This document shows positions 22,761 to 30,593 of a stretch of DNA of 52,400 nt, one piece after another (position 1 is the stretch's first letter; the number at the start of each line of letters is the position of its first letter). This DNA is from a virus: the IMG/VR virus record IMGVR_UViG_3300036389_000002, positions 1-52,400 of that record; one strand, written 5' to 3'. Made by a program: the position numbers and the translations under genes. The notes under the pieces are model-generated. The model searched no databases and had not been told where the DNA came from. It saw only the letters and a list, made by a program, of their open reading frames with translations.

Positions 22761-23006
22761 TCAATCCTCTACAACCATAAGGATTCCAGTATTTACAAGA
22801 GATTCTAGAAACTTTTTGCAGCTTTGGGTAGAAATTGATTGGGCTACGTTTTCTCCATATGCGATCGCTGTCCGGTCACGAAAGTTCCGCATATAAGTTT
22901 TAAGATCGCATTCTTCCCATTGACCCTTGAGGCTGGTAATAACCTCAACTGGGGATCGTCCTTCTATAACACGATGATCGGGATCATCTTTAACTTGGTA
23001 CCTCAT
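22761..23006 (-). CDS. small partner of the amidoligase
   Basis: An 81-residue protein whose ATG overlaps the amidoligase stop (TAATG), so the two are translationally coupled. It reads MRYQVKDDPDHRVIEGRSPV, then EVITSLKGQWEECDLKTYMRNF, IAYGENV and a C-terminal LESLVNTGILMVVED. The pattern suggests a small folded protein rather than a free peptide. It could be a regulator or a substrate of the amidoligase; there is no direct evidence for either. Confidence 0.55.
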   Translation of the reverse strand: MRYQVKDDPDHRVIEGRSPVEVITSLKGQWEECDLKTYMRNFRDRTAIAYGENVAQSISTQSCKKFLESLVNTGILMVVED

Positions 23007-23938
23007 TATGCAACTCCTACCAAATCGTTGGTTCCTAATGTAATTGTACGTTGGCTGTAGTAAGAGCGTAAATCTACGGTAGATGCGGAGGTTAATACGG
23101 CATTGAAGATTTTCAACCAACCTTCTTTGCCTCGTAGATCAGCGTTGATCCCGTTTGCTTTTGCCCATGCCTTAACACTTTTGCTGTCAGCGAGTCCCAA
23201 ACCTCGGTAAACTTCTTTTTTGATGTCGGTTAATTTTGTGGGTGCTGCAACTGGCTGGTTTGCGGGGATCAAAGCTTCAAAGCGAGCGCGGAGGGTATCA
23301 CAGTTAGCTGCGATCTCAGCATCTATTGAGCGAATTACAAAGCTTTGGATGAGTCGTACCCAGTTAGAAATTTTTTGCCCGTCTACGCTTCCGCTGTGTT
23401 GACGAAACTCGATTGTGCCGTGGCGTAAGTAAGATGCGATGTTCACTTTGTAATATCGGCTGTTGTTAAACACTTCTTCTAATATTTCTTGTACAGATGT
23501 GCATCTGCGTAATTTGGGTTGATTGATTCTGGCAATGCTTTGACAGTAGTAATTGTTATCGCCTCTACGGCTACCAGGCATAATCAGGTCAAATACCGCT
23601 TCGTTCTCGGCGTAGTTGATGATTACTGATTTGATTTGGTTAAGTGTTAGACCTGCGGCATCTATGTGTACATGTACGCCACATTTTTTGTTAACCTTGC
23701 CTACTTGGTCTAGTACATTGCAAGCTGTGATGATTTCAGCGATCCCCTCTTCACCTAACAGTGGAGGGGAAACCAACTCATACCCGCAGGAAGAATCAGT
23801 AATAACTTTCCAATATCCGCGCAAGCTGTGGTTGTAGCCTTCAGCTACTGCGTTGATTCCTGCTTGGCGCAACTTGTCGGCGATCTCATCTAACCCTAAA
23901 TCACTTACAAATTCAATTTCTACTCCGTAACGTCTCAT
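23006..23938 (-). CDS. amidoligase-family enzyme (COOH-NH2 ligase)
   Basis: A 310-residue member of the putative amidoligase family, ATP-dependent enzymes related to glutamine synthetase and GCS2-type ligases that form amide bonds. Visible motifs: YGVEIEFV (4-11), SSCGYELVSPPL (49-60), KKCGVHVHID (84-93) and RHGTIEFRQHSGS (172-184), which carry the expected Glu, His and Arg residues for metal and ATP binding. The C-terminal part (SKSVKAWAKANGINADLRGKE) looks like a small Lsr2-type DNA-binding helix pair. AAGGAGAAAGG precedes the ATG. The substrate is unknown; phage copies are proposed to modify peptides or proteins. Confidence 0.8.
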   Translation of the reverse strand: MRRYGVEIEFVSDLGLDEIADKLRQAGINAVAEGYNHSLRGYWKVITDSSCGYELVSPPLLGEEGIAEIITACNVLDQVGKVNKKCGVHVHIDAAGLTLNQIKSVIINYAENEAVFDLIMPGSRRGDNNYYCQSIARINQPKLRRCTSVQEILEEVFNNSRYYKVNIASYLRHGTIEFRQHSGSVDGQKISNWVRLIQSFVIRSIDAEIAANCDTLRARFEALIPANQPVAAPTKLTDIKKEVYRGLGLADSKSVKAWAKANGINADLRGKEGWLKIFNAVLTSASTVDLRSYYSQRTITLGTNDLVGVA

Positions 23939-23974
23939 TTGCCTTTCTCCTTGGTGGTTGTTTTCTATATTGAT

Positions 23975-24003
23975 AGTATGCCCAATTAATCACATAATTA
24001 CTG
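23975..24003 (-). promoter_or_regulatory. promoter with GGGCAT at the -10
   Basis: CATACT at 23975-23980 on the minus strand, preceded by TTGGG to form GGGCATACT. The -35 is unclear. A TTGTGCC/GGCACAA hairpin lies at about 24009-24036, between this promoter and palindrome copy 10, and probably ends the upstream transcript. Confidence 0.45.
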
Positions 24004-24041
24004 TAATCCTTGTGCCACAACCGAAGCAGGCACAACGGCTG

Positions 24042-24063
24042 GTTATAGTAACGTTACGGCAAC
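24042..24063. repeat. 22-bp palindrome, copy 10
   Basis: Arms GTTATA and GGCAAC, core GTAACGTTAC. It lies downstream of 24120-24404 and upstream of the amidoligase promoter. Confidence 0.9.
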
Positions 24064-24119
24064 CAAGAAAAAAAGAGAATATGCATCCTCTTTGCACAAT
24101 TTTTCATATTAGCATTAGC

Positions 24120-24404
24120 TTATCGCACAACGGAGGGGATCACTTTACCTAGTTCGCTGTGTATAACTTTAATGGTTTCAGGAATTTCTTGTACTGGGGT
24201 ATTAGTGAGCGCAATCACTGATTTGCAAAGCGCTTCAAGCCCCTGGTTTTGTGTTGCTTTGACTGTTATTTGCCAATTATAAGCCCAGTCTATTGCTAGG
24301 CGAATATGCAACTGAAAGTAGTTTAGTCCGTCTGCGCCAACATGGGTTAGTGCGGCGATCGCTTCTCCTAGGTGTTCGTGAACTCTCAAAAGATTATTGT
24401 CCAT
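24120..24404 (-). CDS. hypothetical helical protein
   Basis: A 94-residue, all-helical-looking protein (VHEHLGEAIAALTHVGADGL, LHIRLAIDWAYNWQI, then IPETIKVIHSELGKVI). No family recognised. It overlaps the end of the GIY-YIG gene by 11 bp, so it is cotranslated with it. Confidence 0.5.
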   Translation of the reverse strand: MDNNLLRVHEHLGEAIAALTHVGADGLNYFQLHIRLAIDWAYNWQITVKATQNQGLEALCKSVIALTNTPVQEIPETIKVIHSELGKVIPSVVR

Positions 24405-25047
24405 CGTTTTTTAATTCCTCGATAGGTTGCATTTCCTGTGTTTGGTGAACTATTGCAGATGAAATAACTGCGGAAGCGCTCAGTAACGCCAATAAGACCA
24501 AGATAATAAATCCTACTGTACTTTTATTAGGGAAGTTTGCTTTTTTGTTGGTTTTGAGACTATCCCCAATAAATTGATAGGCGAGATGAACCATCGGCAT
24601 TTCCCAACGCCAAAAAACGAACCATTCTCCGTGCACTCGATTCCCTTTGAAACGATTATGGAGTTTGCTTTCAATAGCCGCCATGTCGTCAACTGCAATA
24701 TATCTAATGCAATCAATTGGACATGGGGCTTGCTGTCCATTTAACTCGATGTGGCGGCGCTTAGGGTTATTAGACTTACCGATCTTGTATCGGCACACAA
24801 TAGGAGAAAAAATTCCATAGAAGCCAATTGCTTTCATCAAGTACACATGCCCATCCTTGGCAGCTACTTCCGCAGGATATCCGTAACGCTCCGTATAAGT
24901 TTCTAGTAATTCAGCAGCCAGTTCGCTGTCATCATTTGCTAATCTGTCAATCTCAAAAGAAACACTGGTAGATGTATTCCTTTTTGTCTTCAAGTAGATA
25001 TTGTGGAGTTGCTTATCGTAACTTTTGGTGTTGTCAAAAATATACAT
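24394..25047 (-). CDS. GIY-YIG (T5orf172-type) nuclease-like protein with a membrane anchor
   Basis: A 217-residue protein. Residues 65-145 carry the T5orf172/MUG113 form of the GIY-YIG fold: GHVYLMKAIG, CRYKIGKSNNPKRRHIELN, then IESKLHNRFKGNRVHGEWFVF, with the expected Tyr, Lys, Arg, Glu and His. A hydrophobic segment (about 174-196, VGFIILVLLALLSASAV) near the C-terminus is probably a membrane anchor, unusual for this nuclease family. It could cut invading or competing DNA at the membrane, but this is inference. Confidence 0.7.
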   Translation of the reverse strand: MYIFDNTKSYDKQLHNIYLKTKRNTSTSVSFEIDRLANDDSELAAELLETYTERYGYPAEVAAKDGHVYLMKAIGFYGIFSPIVCRYKIGKSNNPKRRHIELNGQQAPCPIDCIRYIAVDDMAAIESKLHNRFKGNRVHGEWFVFWRWEMPMVHLAYQFIGDSLKTNKKANFPNKSTVGFIILVLLALLSASAVISSAIVHQTQEMQPIEELKNDGQ

Positions 25048-25078
25048 TGTTTCCTCTAAGTATTTATTCTTTGTGCCC

Positions 25079-25100
25079 GTTACCGTAACGTTACGGTAAC
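25079..25100. repeat. 22-bp palindrome, copy 11 (perfect)
   Basis: Arms GTTACC and GGTAAC around core GTAACGTTAC, fully symmetric with outer CC. It lies between the GIY-YIG start and the stop of 25168-25578. Confidence 0.95.
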
Positions 25101-25167
25101 GAGTGAACAGTTAGGCGGATGTACACAGAGTGTTTAAGCATGTGTCTAGGATTTACGCGCTAATCTT

Positions 25168-25578
25168 TTAATAAATACTGTCTTGAGCGCTTTGAAAGTC
25201 TAAGAAAGCTTGTTCGATGTCAACTGGGAGTTCGGAGCGTTTTTGAGTGGCGGCGATCGCCTCATCTAACAGTTGATTGTTAGATTCTTCGACTTGCTTT
25301 TGTGCTTTGAGTTCCCGAATCTGTTCTTTAAGGTTCTCAATGGTTGCGCTCATCTCTCGGTTTTCATGCTCTAACTTTTCAACATTATTCTTGTTAAAGC
25401 GACTGCTAACGCCTGCGTGAACGATAGCATATTCCAAGGCAGCTTTTTGAGAACCAAATTGACGAGTTAATTGGTCAAGCTTGGGTTTAAAGCTAGGGTC
25501 AATGCGAACAGTAACTTTAAAGTAATTGTCTTCATAAACCTTGCGGCATTTTTGTGTGGAGGTCATTACTTCTTGCAT
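25168..25578 (-). CDS. RHH-like DNA-binding protein with coiled coil
   Basis: A 136-residue protein. Residues 15-55 (FKVTVRIDPSFKPKLDQLTRQF, then QKAALEYAIVHAG) look like a ribbon-helix-helix domain. Residues 62-110 are coiled coil rich in Glu, Asn, Lys and Gln, and a short acidic tail follows. The architecture suggests a dimeric DNA-binding regulator or structural protein. GGAAATC precedes the ATG; MTS at residue 5 is an alternative start. Confidence 0.55.
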   Translation of the reverse strand: MQEVMTSTQKCRKVYEDNYFKVTVRIDPSFKPKLDQLTRQFGSQKAALEYAIVHAGVSSRFNKNNVEKLEHENREMSATIENLKEQIRELKAQKQVEESNNQLLDEAIAATQKRSELPVDIEQAFLDFQSAQDSIY

Positions 25579-25799
25579 GATTTCCTGTTAGTAATTAACG
25601 AGTTTGTAGGATGGGTTTTGAGGGATGCATGGTTCGCGCTTTTGCTTATTCTTGTTGCGTGAATCGTTGCGTGAGAGGTGCGAGGGGTGGCGCGATTTGA
25701 ACGGAAGAATCAAGGTTTGAGGTTTGCACAAGGTGGTTCACACAAACCACTTTTATCGCGGCGATAAAAAAATCTGCCTTGTGCGAATCTTGCGGATTT
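25579..25799. other. gap with hairpins between operons
   Basis: About 220 bp without a gene. AAGGTGGTT/AACCACTT (about 25730-25752) and TTATCG-CGG-CGATAA followed by seven A (about 25752-25772) form hairpins that may end the minus-strand ATPase operon. Nothing else recognised. Confidence 0.4.
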
Positions 25800-27605
25800 T
25801 CAATTCATCGTGAGATTTCCTTCAGAATTAATAATAATTAGATTTGCCTCTTTCAACTCTTGGATTGCATCGTTTCTATCAGCACCATAAACATGAGCTA
25901 TTCTTGCAACTGCCCAAGGTTTTAACGGTTCACCTCCCATCTTTCGGCTCATCTTATCAATTGCTTCCATCATCTTGATTGCGTTATCAGATAAATCTAA
26001 ATCATCAAGGACATTATTGCTTCCCTTGTTAGTTTCAGGCGCTTTTGTTAGTTCTTGCGCTATTGATTGTGCAAGCTCATTTACCTGCTTATTAAACGAA
26101 GATCCACGTGTTTTTCCTACTTCTCTAACTGTCTTATTAGAAAGGTCAGGAACAATGCCAATACTGGGAACAGACCCAACAGTTGTGAAAATAATAGGGG
26201 AAGTTACGCTGTTATCGCCGATCGCATTGGTTAAAAGTAAGTAAGCTGCCATGATACCTGGTCTGTCCTCCTTACTTACGAGGCTGTTGTTACCAATGAC
26301 CTGCAACATTGTGCGTACTTCACCTTTTTCTCTACCTCCTACTGTACGGACAAACCCTTGTGAGTAAATATCAAGACTTTCACGGATACTGGCGTCTTCT
26401 GCCAGTCCTAAGCTAGCGAGCGCAGCCGATTGGCTATCTACAATTAATGCAACTCCAGAGTCTCGTCCAACGGTGATAATCTGTCGGATCATGCTCATCA
26501 CGTGACCAAAATCCTTCTTGTTTAACCGTTTCAACTCTTGGAAAGTAGCAAACCAATCTCCGAGGACTAGGCGGATAGGGGAGGTTTCTTTAAGGCGATC
26601 GCGTTCCTCGGGAGGCAGTTCTTTTCTGTGGGCAAATTCCCGGTAAACCTGAAACAGCGGTCTGAGAATGTGCTCTAAAACAATACCTGGTTCTTCTTCT
26701 TCGTCAGAATCACCTTGATTAAGGTAGTCGGTCAGAAGAAGATTATTGAACACCTGTCTATTTTCTTCTTTAACCCCAGTAAGCTGGTCATTTTTTTGGA
26801 GTAAAGCATAGAAGGTGGTGTTTGGGTAATTATTCATTAGCCCTTCTAAAAGGTCTAACTCGGTCGTTGTTTTACCTGTTCCGGTTCCACTTGCGATCAA
26901 CAGAGATTTTTCAGTGATTCGCATCCCGTTAAGGATGTTTCTCCCTATATCTCGAAAATTAACCCATTTATCTTGACCTTCTACTGGGTTATTCACCATC
27001 TCAATTGCTTTATTAACTGCAATGTTTCTGGCTTTCATCCCTTCATCCACGTTTGCAGATTTAGCTGTCACTTTAAATTTAGAAGCTGCAAGCGCTTCCA
27101 GGTCTTCTTCTCTTCCTGCCTGTTCTTTCCTTTTCGCGCTCATAAGTAACGCTATTGCTTGCTGTGCCGCAGGAGTTAATTGTTTTGATGGCGGTGCTTC
27201 TATTTGCTTTTCTGCGGGTATGTACTCAATAATCTGCGCATTCATGCGCTCGTCTTCAATAATGCTTTTAGCTTCTTTTTTCTTGCGCCGAATTGAAGCA
27301 GTACTTAAATGCTTATGATCCAGTAAGCCTGAGTACCCAGCTAAAGACAAGCCTAGTACTGCTGACATTATCCTAATAGACCTATTGAGTACAGCATTAG
27401 GGTATAAGCGCACCTCCTCTGTTTCGCTTAGCGAAGTTTTATCAAAAGGACTGCGGATTGAGCCATCCCAGCGCAGTGCGCTAGGAGGAAAAAACAGTAA
27501 ACCTAAGCTAATAATCGTTGCAGCCGTTGTTTTGACGTGAACATATTCTTCGTCCGCATCTGTTTGAAAAATATCCAATGAATTTAGAAACTTATCGACA
27601 CTCAT
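25800..27605 (-). CDS. membrane-linked P-loop ATPase (HerA/FtsK/VirD4-like)
   Basis: A 601-residue protein starting at ATG 27605 (GAGGTG upstream). The N-terminus has two short hydrophobic segments (about 27-45 and 77-92), then a basic linker, then a P-loop core: SGTGTGKTTTELDLL (Walker A, about 239-253), IRLVLGDWF (Walker B-like, about 344-352) and VALIVDSQSAA (sensor-like, about 385-395). The C-terminus, with LSDNAIKMMEAIDKM and an ending of IQELKEANLIIIN, resembles a winged helix. The layout is that of DNA-pumping or coupling ATPases, but no nuclease or relaxase is adjacent. It ends the operon that begins at 30593. Confidence 0.65.
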   Translation of the reverse strand: MSVDKFLNSLDIFQTDADEEYVHVKTTAATIISLGLLFFPPSALRWDGSIRSPFDKTSLSETEEVRLYPNAVLNRSIRIMSAVLGLSLAGYSGLLDHKHLSTASIRRKKKEAKSIIEDERMNAQIIEYIPAEKQIEAPPSKQLTPAAQQAIALLMSAKRKEQAGREEDLEALAASKFKVTAKSANVDEGMKARNIAVNKAIEMVNNPVEGQDKWVNFRDIGRNILNGMRITEKSLLIASGTGTGKTTTELDLLEGLMNNYPNTTFYALLQKNDQLTGVKEENRQVFNNLLLTDYLNQGDSDEEEEPGIVLEHILRPLFQVYREFAHRKELPPEERDRLKETSPIRLVLGDWFATFQELKRLNKKDFGHVMSMIRQIITVGRDSGVALIVDSQSAALASLGLAEDASIRESLDIYSQGFVRTVGGREKGEVRTMLQVIGNNSLVSKEDRPGIMAAYLLLTNAIGDNSVTSPIIFTTVGSVPSIGIVPDLSNKTVREVGKTRGSSFNKQVNELAQSIAQELTKAPETNKGSNNVLDDLDLSDNAIKMMEAIDKMSRKMGGEPLKPWAVARIAHVYGADRNDAIQELKEANLIIINSEGNLTMN

Positions 27606-27613
27606 TGCACACC

Positions 27614-27856
27614 TCACAAAAACAGCAACAGAGCTGCTACGATTTGAGTTGCAATACCCAGTATCACTTCTTCGCGTAGTTCTGGATAACACAAGAACAA
27701 GTAGATACCAAAAGCATTAATTGCAAGCAGTGCAATCCCAACTCCTGTAACTAAGGCAGTAATCGTTTTTGCTATATACCCTAGTAATAAGAAACAAAAA
27801 GTCCCTACTGCCATCCAGCTAATCAATCTGCGTGAACGTTGTAACAAATCATCCAT
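27614..27856 (-). CDS. small integral membrane protein
   Basis: An 80-residue protein with three hydrophobic segments (WMAVGTFCFLLLGYIA, ALVTGVGIALLAINAFGIYL, and the C-terminal VILGIATQIVAALLLFL). TCTCCTT-complement AAGGAG precedes the ATG. It is 8 bp upstream of the ATPase gene and is probably its membrane partner. No family recognised. Confidence 0.65.
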   Translation of the reverse strand: MDDLLQRSRRLISWMAVGTFCFLLLGYIAKTITALVTGVGIALLAINAFGIYLFLCYPELREEVILGIATQIVAALLLFL

Positions 27857-27905
27857 TTTTTCTCCTTGTTATAGCCAGGATGTTACCCTGGCTATAGATT
27901 TTGTT

Positions 27906-28385
27906 TTAAGTGGTGCTTTCACCTTTACCCGCCTTAGCTAGGCGTTCAGTAAAGGTTTTCACCTTTTCTTCTTTTTTCTTTTCCACTGTGCCTTCAATAG
28001 CACCCAACATTCCTGGAAGTGCTCCCAGCATTGCGGCTAATTCTGAGTCAGATTTCGCCTGCTTGAGCACTGTTTTAGCAAAGTAACTAATTAGCTCATT
28101 TTGGCTTTTGCTTAGCTCTAAAGCTAAATCAGCAGCCGTTTGTTGCATCTTGTATTTTTGCTGAGTCCACTGGACAACCTTGCGGAACTCCCCAAGCGAT
28201 GTTCTGAACTTTTCTAAGTCTTCTTTGCTTTTACAAAGCCCTACATTTAGCAGTTCTTTGGGCATGAAACGCGGAATATGCGTTCCTGCAACAAAGCTGT
28301 CTACTGAATCAAATTCTTTGGCACTGGCGGTCGCTGTACTTGCACCCGCTTTTTTGGCAGTGCCGTTAGTTCCTAATGCTCCCAT
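27906..28385 (-). CDS. hypothetical operon protein
   Basis: A 159-residue protein. The first 30 residues are Ala/Gly/Thr-rich and flexible. The middle (LCKSKEDLEKFRTSLGEFRK, VVQWTQQKYKMQQTAADLAL) is helical, and the C-terminal 30 residues are Lys-rich. Its ATG overlaps the stop of the gene before it (TAATG). Function unknown; it belongs to the ATPase operon. Confidence 0.55.
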   Translation of the reverse strand: MGALGTNGTAKKAGASTATASAKEFDSVDSFVAGTHIPRFMPKELLNVGLCKSKEDLEKFRTSLGEFRKVVQWTQQKYKMQQTAADLALELSKSQNELISYFAKTVLKQAKSDSELAAMLGALPGMLGAIEGTVEKKKEEKVKTFTERLAKAGKGESTT

Positions 28386-28648
28386 TAGACTATCCTGAAT
28401 AAATCATCAACATAAATTTCAAAATCGTCATCATTTACAATTCCATCTATTTCTACGTCACCACCTCCTACAAATAAATTGTCTATAAACTGATCTTCTT
28501 CACCGTACAAATCGGTATTTACGTCGCCTACAGCGTAGTTAATTTCTTCGTTTTCTAGATACTGTTCAAAAGCATTCAGTTGAGTTGTTATTCCCTCAAG
28601 AAGTTCTGCGGTAGTTAATTCTTGAAACACGGTCTTTTTTGCCACCAT
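28385..28648 (-). CDS. acidic small protein with DNLF-type motifs
   Basis: An 87-residue, strongly acidic protein. QFIDNLFVGG in the middle and IYVDDLFRIV at the C-terminus repeat the motif hhhDxLF, which also ends the next gene upstream (VIDNLFKLL). It may be a short linear motif that docks on a shared partner in the operon. No family recognised. Confidence 0.55.
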   Translation of the reverse strand: MVAKKTVFQELTTAELLEGITTQLNAFEQYLENEEINYAVGDVNTDLYGEEDQFIDNLFVGGGDVEIDGIVNDDDFEIYVDDLFRIV

Positions 28649-28651
28649 ACC

Positions 28652-28897
28652 TTAGTCCAGTAATTTAAATAGATTGTCAATCACCTGCTCAAACCCATAC
28701 TCATCTGTCCCAAGGGCATCGTAAATACTTTGTACTTTTGGAGAAAAGGGGACAGGTACATACGGTTTAAGCGATATATCCCTACGTGTTCCGCAGTGAT
28801 AGCATGTTCCTGTGCTGTCTCTTGCTTGTAACCCATCTCCACTATGAAAGCAGTGGTAGGTCATTTTTCTGCAACTATTGCACCAATAATGTCTCAT
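28652..28897 (-). CDS. small zinc-ribbon protein
   Basis: An 81-residue protein. WCNSC and TCYHCG supply four cysteines of a zinc ribbon (residues 5-40, with FHSGDG between). A linker with SPKVQSIYDALG follows, and the C-terminus FEQVIDNLFKLLD carries the motif shared with the neighbouring acidic protein. Overlaps the next gene upstream by 4 bp (ATGA). Confidence 0.6.
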   Translation of the reverse strand: MRHYWCNSCRKMTYHCFHSGDGLQARDSTGTCYHCGTRRDISLKPYVPVPFSPKVQSIYDALGTDEYGFEQVIDNLFKLLD

Positions 28898-29160
28898 GGC
28901 ACATTCCTGATAATGTATTGAGTAGTGGTGTTTTGAGGGCTGGGACGGTTAGTCAAAGCGATCGCCCCAGCCCAACTCAAATAAATCACCAACCCTGCGC
29001 CACTAAATCCCAAAAGTGCGATAATGACTTCCTTAAGTCCTGATGAAGGAATTTCATCGCGGTAATGACGAACTATCTTATAGCGATCTCCATCCTGGCT
29101 AACAAAATGGTTGGTAACATAGACATCGGTTCTATCAACTGTCCGTCTAGTCTTGGTCAT
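28894..29160 (-). CDS. small membrane protein
   Basis: An 88-residue protein with a basic N-terminus, a hydrophobic segment EVIIALLGFSGAGLVIYLSW (about 44-63), and a short polar C-terminus. Coupled by ATGA overlaps on both sides. It probably sits in the cell membrane with one crossing. No family recognised. Confidence 0.6.
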   Translation of the reverse strand: MTKTRRTVDRTDVYVTNHFVSQDGDRYKIVRHYRDEIPSSGLKEVIIALLGFSGAGLVIYLSWAGAIALTNRPSPQNTTTQYIIRNVP

Positions 29161-29354
29161 CGCTTCCCTCCGGTTACCGTAACTTTACGATAACGGTGAA
29201 ACTTTAATGCATTTAGTTCTTGAGTCGTAAGCTTGGTTGTTCTTTTGATAGGTTTTTGCCTGCGGCGAGGGAACTTCTCAAACAAAACAACGGCAACACT
29301 ACTAATTGAACTAAATTTCAAGTCTTGCATTGCTTGCTCTACAGTCATTTTCAT
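29157..29354 (-). CDS. small basic protein; palindrome inside its 3' end
   Basis: A 65-residue protein starting at ATG 29354 (MKMTVEQAMQDLKFSSI); the ATG at 29393 would overlap the preceding gene. Basic PRRRQKPIKRTTKL follows. Its last 13 codons include palindrome copy 12, so part of the repeat is translated (HRYRKVTVTGG). Confidence 0.5.
   Translation of the reverse strand: MKMTVEQAMQDLKFSSISSVAVVLFEKFPRRRQKPIKRTTKLTTQELNALKFHRYRKVTVTGGKR
29173..29194. repeat. 22-bp palindrome, copy 12
   Basis: Arms GTTACC and GATAAC, core GTAACTTTAC. The only copy lying fully inside a coding region (end of 29157-29354), 13 bp before the next ATG. Confidence 0.9.
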
Positions 29355-29356
29355 GA

Positions 29357-29614
29357 TTAATAAATAGCTGCTATTGTTTTTTCTAAAGCCCAATTAACTG
29401 CGTCTAATGGGGCAAAAACAAAAGTGTTGAGAACAAAATAAACGCTTTTGGTGAACATAGCTTTTTCCTCTTTGGTGAATGTTTTTGCAATATCTCTGAT
29501 AGCTTTTTTACCGTCTGGAAGATTGCGCAAGGAATTAATCGCTTCCATGATTTCTTTTTCTGTTAGTTCCATGATTCGCTGGCTAAGACTTTCTGTCATA
29601 GAACTTGGTTTCAT
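29357..29614 (-). CDS. hypothetical helical protein
   Basis: An 85-residue protein if it starts at ATG 29614; a TTG at 29638 would add 8 residues. It reads LSQRIMELTEKEIMEAINSL, then DGKKAIRDIAKTFTKEEKAMF and a hydrophobic C-terminus (VYFVLNTFVFAPLDAVNWAL). No family recognised. Part of the ATPase operon. Confidence 0.5.
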   Translation of the reverse strand: MKPSSMTESLSQRIMELTEKEIMEAINSLRNLPDGKKAIRDIAKTFTKEEKAMFTKSVYFVLNTFVFAPLDAVNWALEKTIAAIY

Positions 29615-29643
29615 CCGTGCTAAAATCTCAGCCAACAAACCAG

Positions 29644-30210
29644 CTAGATGGAAGCGAGTGTCTGTGTCAAAAAAGCGTTAGCATCCTCCAATGCTTCCTT
29701 AGCAGTGGTAGATGCGGCGGTCGCTGTTTGCATGCGGTTACTAATGCCAACTTGCCGTTCCGCAGCTTGTTTTTTGATTGCGTCGCTTGCTTGATTTGTG
29801 CGCTCATTACTTGCGGTAAGCCGAGATTTAAGATAACCTTCCCAGATTTTTGACTTTGTGCTTTCGTAAGTCTCAATCTGTGCCAGACTGTGCATTACCG
29901 CAGTGGTAACCACATCCTTCATGTCAATGTTTCCGAGCGCTTCTATCAAGGCATATTGGGTTGCTTCTGAATTAATCATCATCTGAGCAATGCTTGCACC
30001 ATCGCCGTCTGCGGAAATCAAAGCGCCAGTTGGCATGGTGCTTGCTGCTTTGTACTCATCGACGTTTGTCATAAAAAGCTGAACCAAAGCGTCAGGTACT
30101 GGAGTATTTGCTTTCCAGTTCACGTCTGGCGCTTTGTCGGTCAGAAGAGTAATCATTTCAGCGACTGAAACGCCTGCGTAGCCTGCTAAGTCTTTAACAT
30201 TAAAGTTCAT
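29644..30210 (-). CDS. hypothetical operon protein
   Basis: A 188-residue, Ala/Thr/Ser-rich helical protein with VAEMITLLTDKAPDVNW near the N-terminus, GALISADGDGASIAQMM in the middle, and a C-terminal helical rod rich in Ala and Thr. No family recognised. Its ATG overlaps the stop of the first gene of the operon (ATGA at 30207-30210). Confidence 0.5.
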   Translation of the reverse strand: MNFNVKDLAGYAGVSVAEMITLLTDKAPDVNWKANTPVPDALVQLFMTNVDEYKAASTMPTGALISADGDGASIAQMMINSEATQYALIEALGNIDMKDVVTTAVMHSLAQIETYESTKSKIWEGYLKSRLTASNERTNQASDAIKKQAAERQVGISNRMQTATAASTTAKEALEDANAFLTQTLASI

Positions 30211-30593
30211 GCTGTTTTTTCCTGAATAATATTGTGAAGTACGTCAAATCTTGCTTTTGAATACCACTTTGCGGTGGATTCTCCGGTAATGTAAGCGCGG
30301 GTTCTATCAGCAGAACGCACGCGCTTCATTGTTTCTTGTATCCTGCTGACAAACCAGATTTGATAAGGGCTTAATGGCGCTTGCCTATCAAAAGCACCTT
30401 CTTCATCTCTAGGTGTGTCGTTTCTAAAACTAGGACTAGATCGCCATGCGAGATCGCACCAAGCGACAACACTAGTCCGAGAGCAATTTAGCAAAGCTGC
30501 TAATTCTTTTTTAGTCAGCGAGTAATCACAGTAAATTGATAAAGCATCTAATTCCTCGCCTAAAGTTAAAATCTTGAGCTTAGTTGCTGCCAC
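30207..30593 (-). CDS. first gene of the ATPase operon; possible HTH protein
   Basis: A 128-residue protein. LTKKELAALLNCSRTSVVAW (about 25-45) fits a helix-turn-helix. The C-terminus is basic (ETMKRVRSADRTRAYIT). It may regulate the operon from the divergent control region 30594-30840. Overlaps the next gene by 4 bp. Confidence 0.55.
   Translation of the reverse strand: MAATKLKILTLGEELDALSIYCDYSLTKKELAALLNCSRTSVVAWCDLAWRSSPSFRNDTPRDEEGAFDRQAPLSPYQIWFVSRIQETMKRVRSADRTRAYITGESTAKWYSKARFDVLHNIIQEKTA

Noticed and set aside
24394-25047. Conjugation or pilus gene because of the membrane segment
   Set aside because: The GIY-YIG motifs are clear and no conjugation genes are adjacent.
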